From positions 1-30,641 of IMG/VR virus record IMGVR_UViG_3300029922_000230: a stretch of DNA of 30,641 nucleotides. One strand, 5' to 3'. Positions 30,437 to 30,641 of this stretch are shown in pieces. Position 1 is the stretch's first letter, and the number at the start of each line of letters is the position of its first letter. The stretch comes from a virus. Below the pieces are notes generated by a model. That model was not told the origin of the DNA and ran no database searches. It saw nothing but the letters and a program-made list of their open reading frames with translations. A program made the translations under genes and the position numbers.

Positions 30437-30452
30437 CATTCAAAAGTGACTT
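30437..30452. promoter_or_regulatory. Intergenic palindrome, degenerate copy in the terS leader
   Basis: CATTCA-AAAG-TGACTT keeps one complete arm and the TCA-N4-TGA core. It lies eight bases upstream of the terS ATG, partly over its ribosome site. Confidence 0.45.
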
Positions 30453-30470
30453 ATCGTTCTCCGGAGAGGA

Positions 30471-30500
30471 TTCCCAAGTCCTTGCTCTCATATCTTACTA
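30471..30500 (-). promoter_or_regulatory. 33-bp shared element (copy C) upstream of terS
   Basis: Minus-strand cores ATATGAGAG and GGACTTGGGAA, preceded by AT-rich GTAA/GATA tetranucleotides, point toward terS. The orientation relative to the gene is the same as for the copy at 2526-2558. Likely a promoter or terminase recognition element; no clear sigma-70 boxes are seen. Confidence 0.5.
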
Positions 30501-30557
30501 CTAATTACTATTAGATAGATAGATAGTAAGTAAGATATGAGAGCGCGGACTTGGGAA
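30471..30557. repeat. Long inverted repeat next to the terminase genes
   Basis: The arms 30471-30499 and 30529-30557 are inverted copies matching at 27 of 29 positions. The 29-base centre holds its own small palindrome (CTAAT-TACT-ATTAG, 30501-30514) and GATA repeats (30513-30524). A 10-bp palindrome TCTCCGGAGA lies just outside at 30458-30467. The structure could be a pair of opposed promoters, a DNA cruciform for packaging or regulation, or an RNase III-type hairpin in RNA. Confidence 0.75.
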
Positions 30558-30641
30558 TTAGATTTCCAAAGCCTGCTGCGGCGGCTTGAAACGACGATAA
30601 GCTGCGGGGGTTGGCTTCACGTAACCTTTGCGGCCTTGAAC
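30558..30641 (-). CDS. C-terminal end of an unknown gene (runs off right edge)
   Basis: The minus strand is open from the window edge to a TAA at 30560-30558, giving 27 residues including GRKGYVKPTPAAYRRFK and ending in QQALEI. The stop abuts the right arm of the inverted repeat. A competing plus-strand frame starts at the ATG at 30537 inside that arm (MRARTWELDFQ...) and is also open to the edge; I favour the minus frame for its composition and its agreement with all other genes. Too little is visible to name a product. Confidence 0.42.
   Translation of the reverse strand, partial: VQGRKGYVKPTPAAYRRFKPPQQALEI

Noticed and set aside
1-30641. tRNA genes, CRISPR array, integrase or insertion sequence
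   Set aside because: I looked for cloverleaf-like segments, regularly spaced repeats and transposase/integrase motifs and saw none.

Overview
This window is the structural (late) half of a tailed double-stranded DNA phage with a long non-contractile, lambda-like tail. It could be a free phage or a prophage; no integrase, att site or bacterial gene is visible. Every convincing gene lies on the minus strand, so the operon is read from the right edge to the left. The host is Gram-negative, because the lysis cassette ends in an i-spanin/o-spanin pair, the latter with a lipobox. The moderately GC-rich coding sequence and rather AT-rich short gaps would fit an alphaproteobacterial host, but nothing here proves that.

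Right to left the layout is: the possible end of an unknown gene (30558-30641); a large inverted repeat (30471-30557); small and large terminase; portal; scaffold; major capsid protein; a glutaredoxin; a small protein with a SAP/HeH-like C-terminus; three neck proteins and a tail terminator; the major tail protein with an inserted domain; tail assembly chaperones G and G-T joined by a probable -1 frameshift; an 1,798-residue tape measure with an embedded M15-type peptidase; lambda M-, L-, K-, I- and J-like tail-tip proteins; four small fibre-associated proteins; a lysis cassette (XhlA-like membrane protein, GH19-type endolysin, holin-like protein, nested spanins); a helix-turn-helix plus metallophosphoesterase protein resembling phage T5 A1; and the N-terminal 204 residues of a repeat-rich tail fibre that runs off the left edge.

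Many neighbouring genes overlap by 1-8 bases and look translationally coupled. Ten of the real gaps carry one or two copies of a 16-bp palindrome, AAGTCA-N4-TGACTT (11 copies, none seen with both arms inside a gene). This is the strongest unexplained signal, and a set of binding sites for a dimeric phage regulator, analogous to mycobacteriophage stoperators, is my leading guess. A second, roughly 33-bp element occurs three times: upstream of the metallophosphoesterase gene, upstream of small terminase, and as an inverted partner beside the latter. Two intrinsic terminators, both capped with GCAA tetraloops, follow exactly the two most abundant products (major capsid and major tail protein). 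They probably let those genes be expressed far above their downstream neighbours.

No tRNA, CRISPR array or insertion sequence was seen. No stretch above 300 bases lacks a gene.
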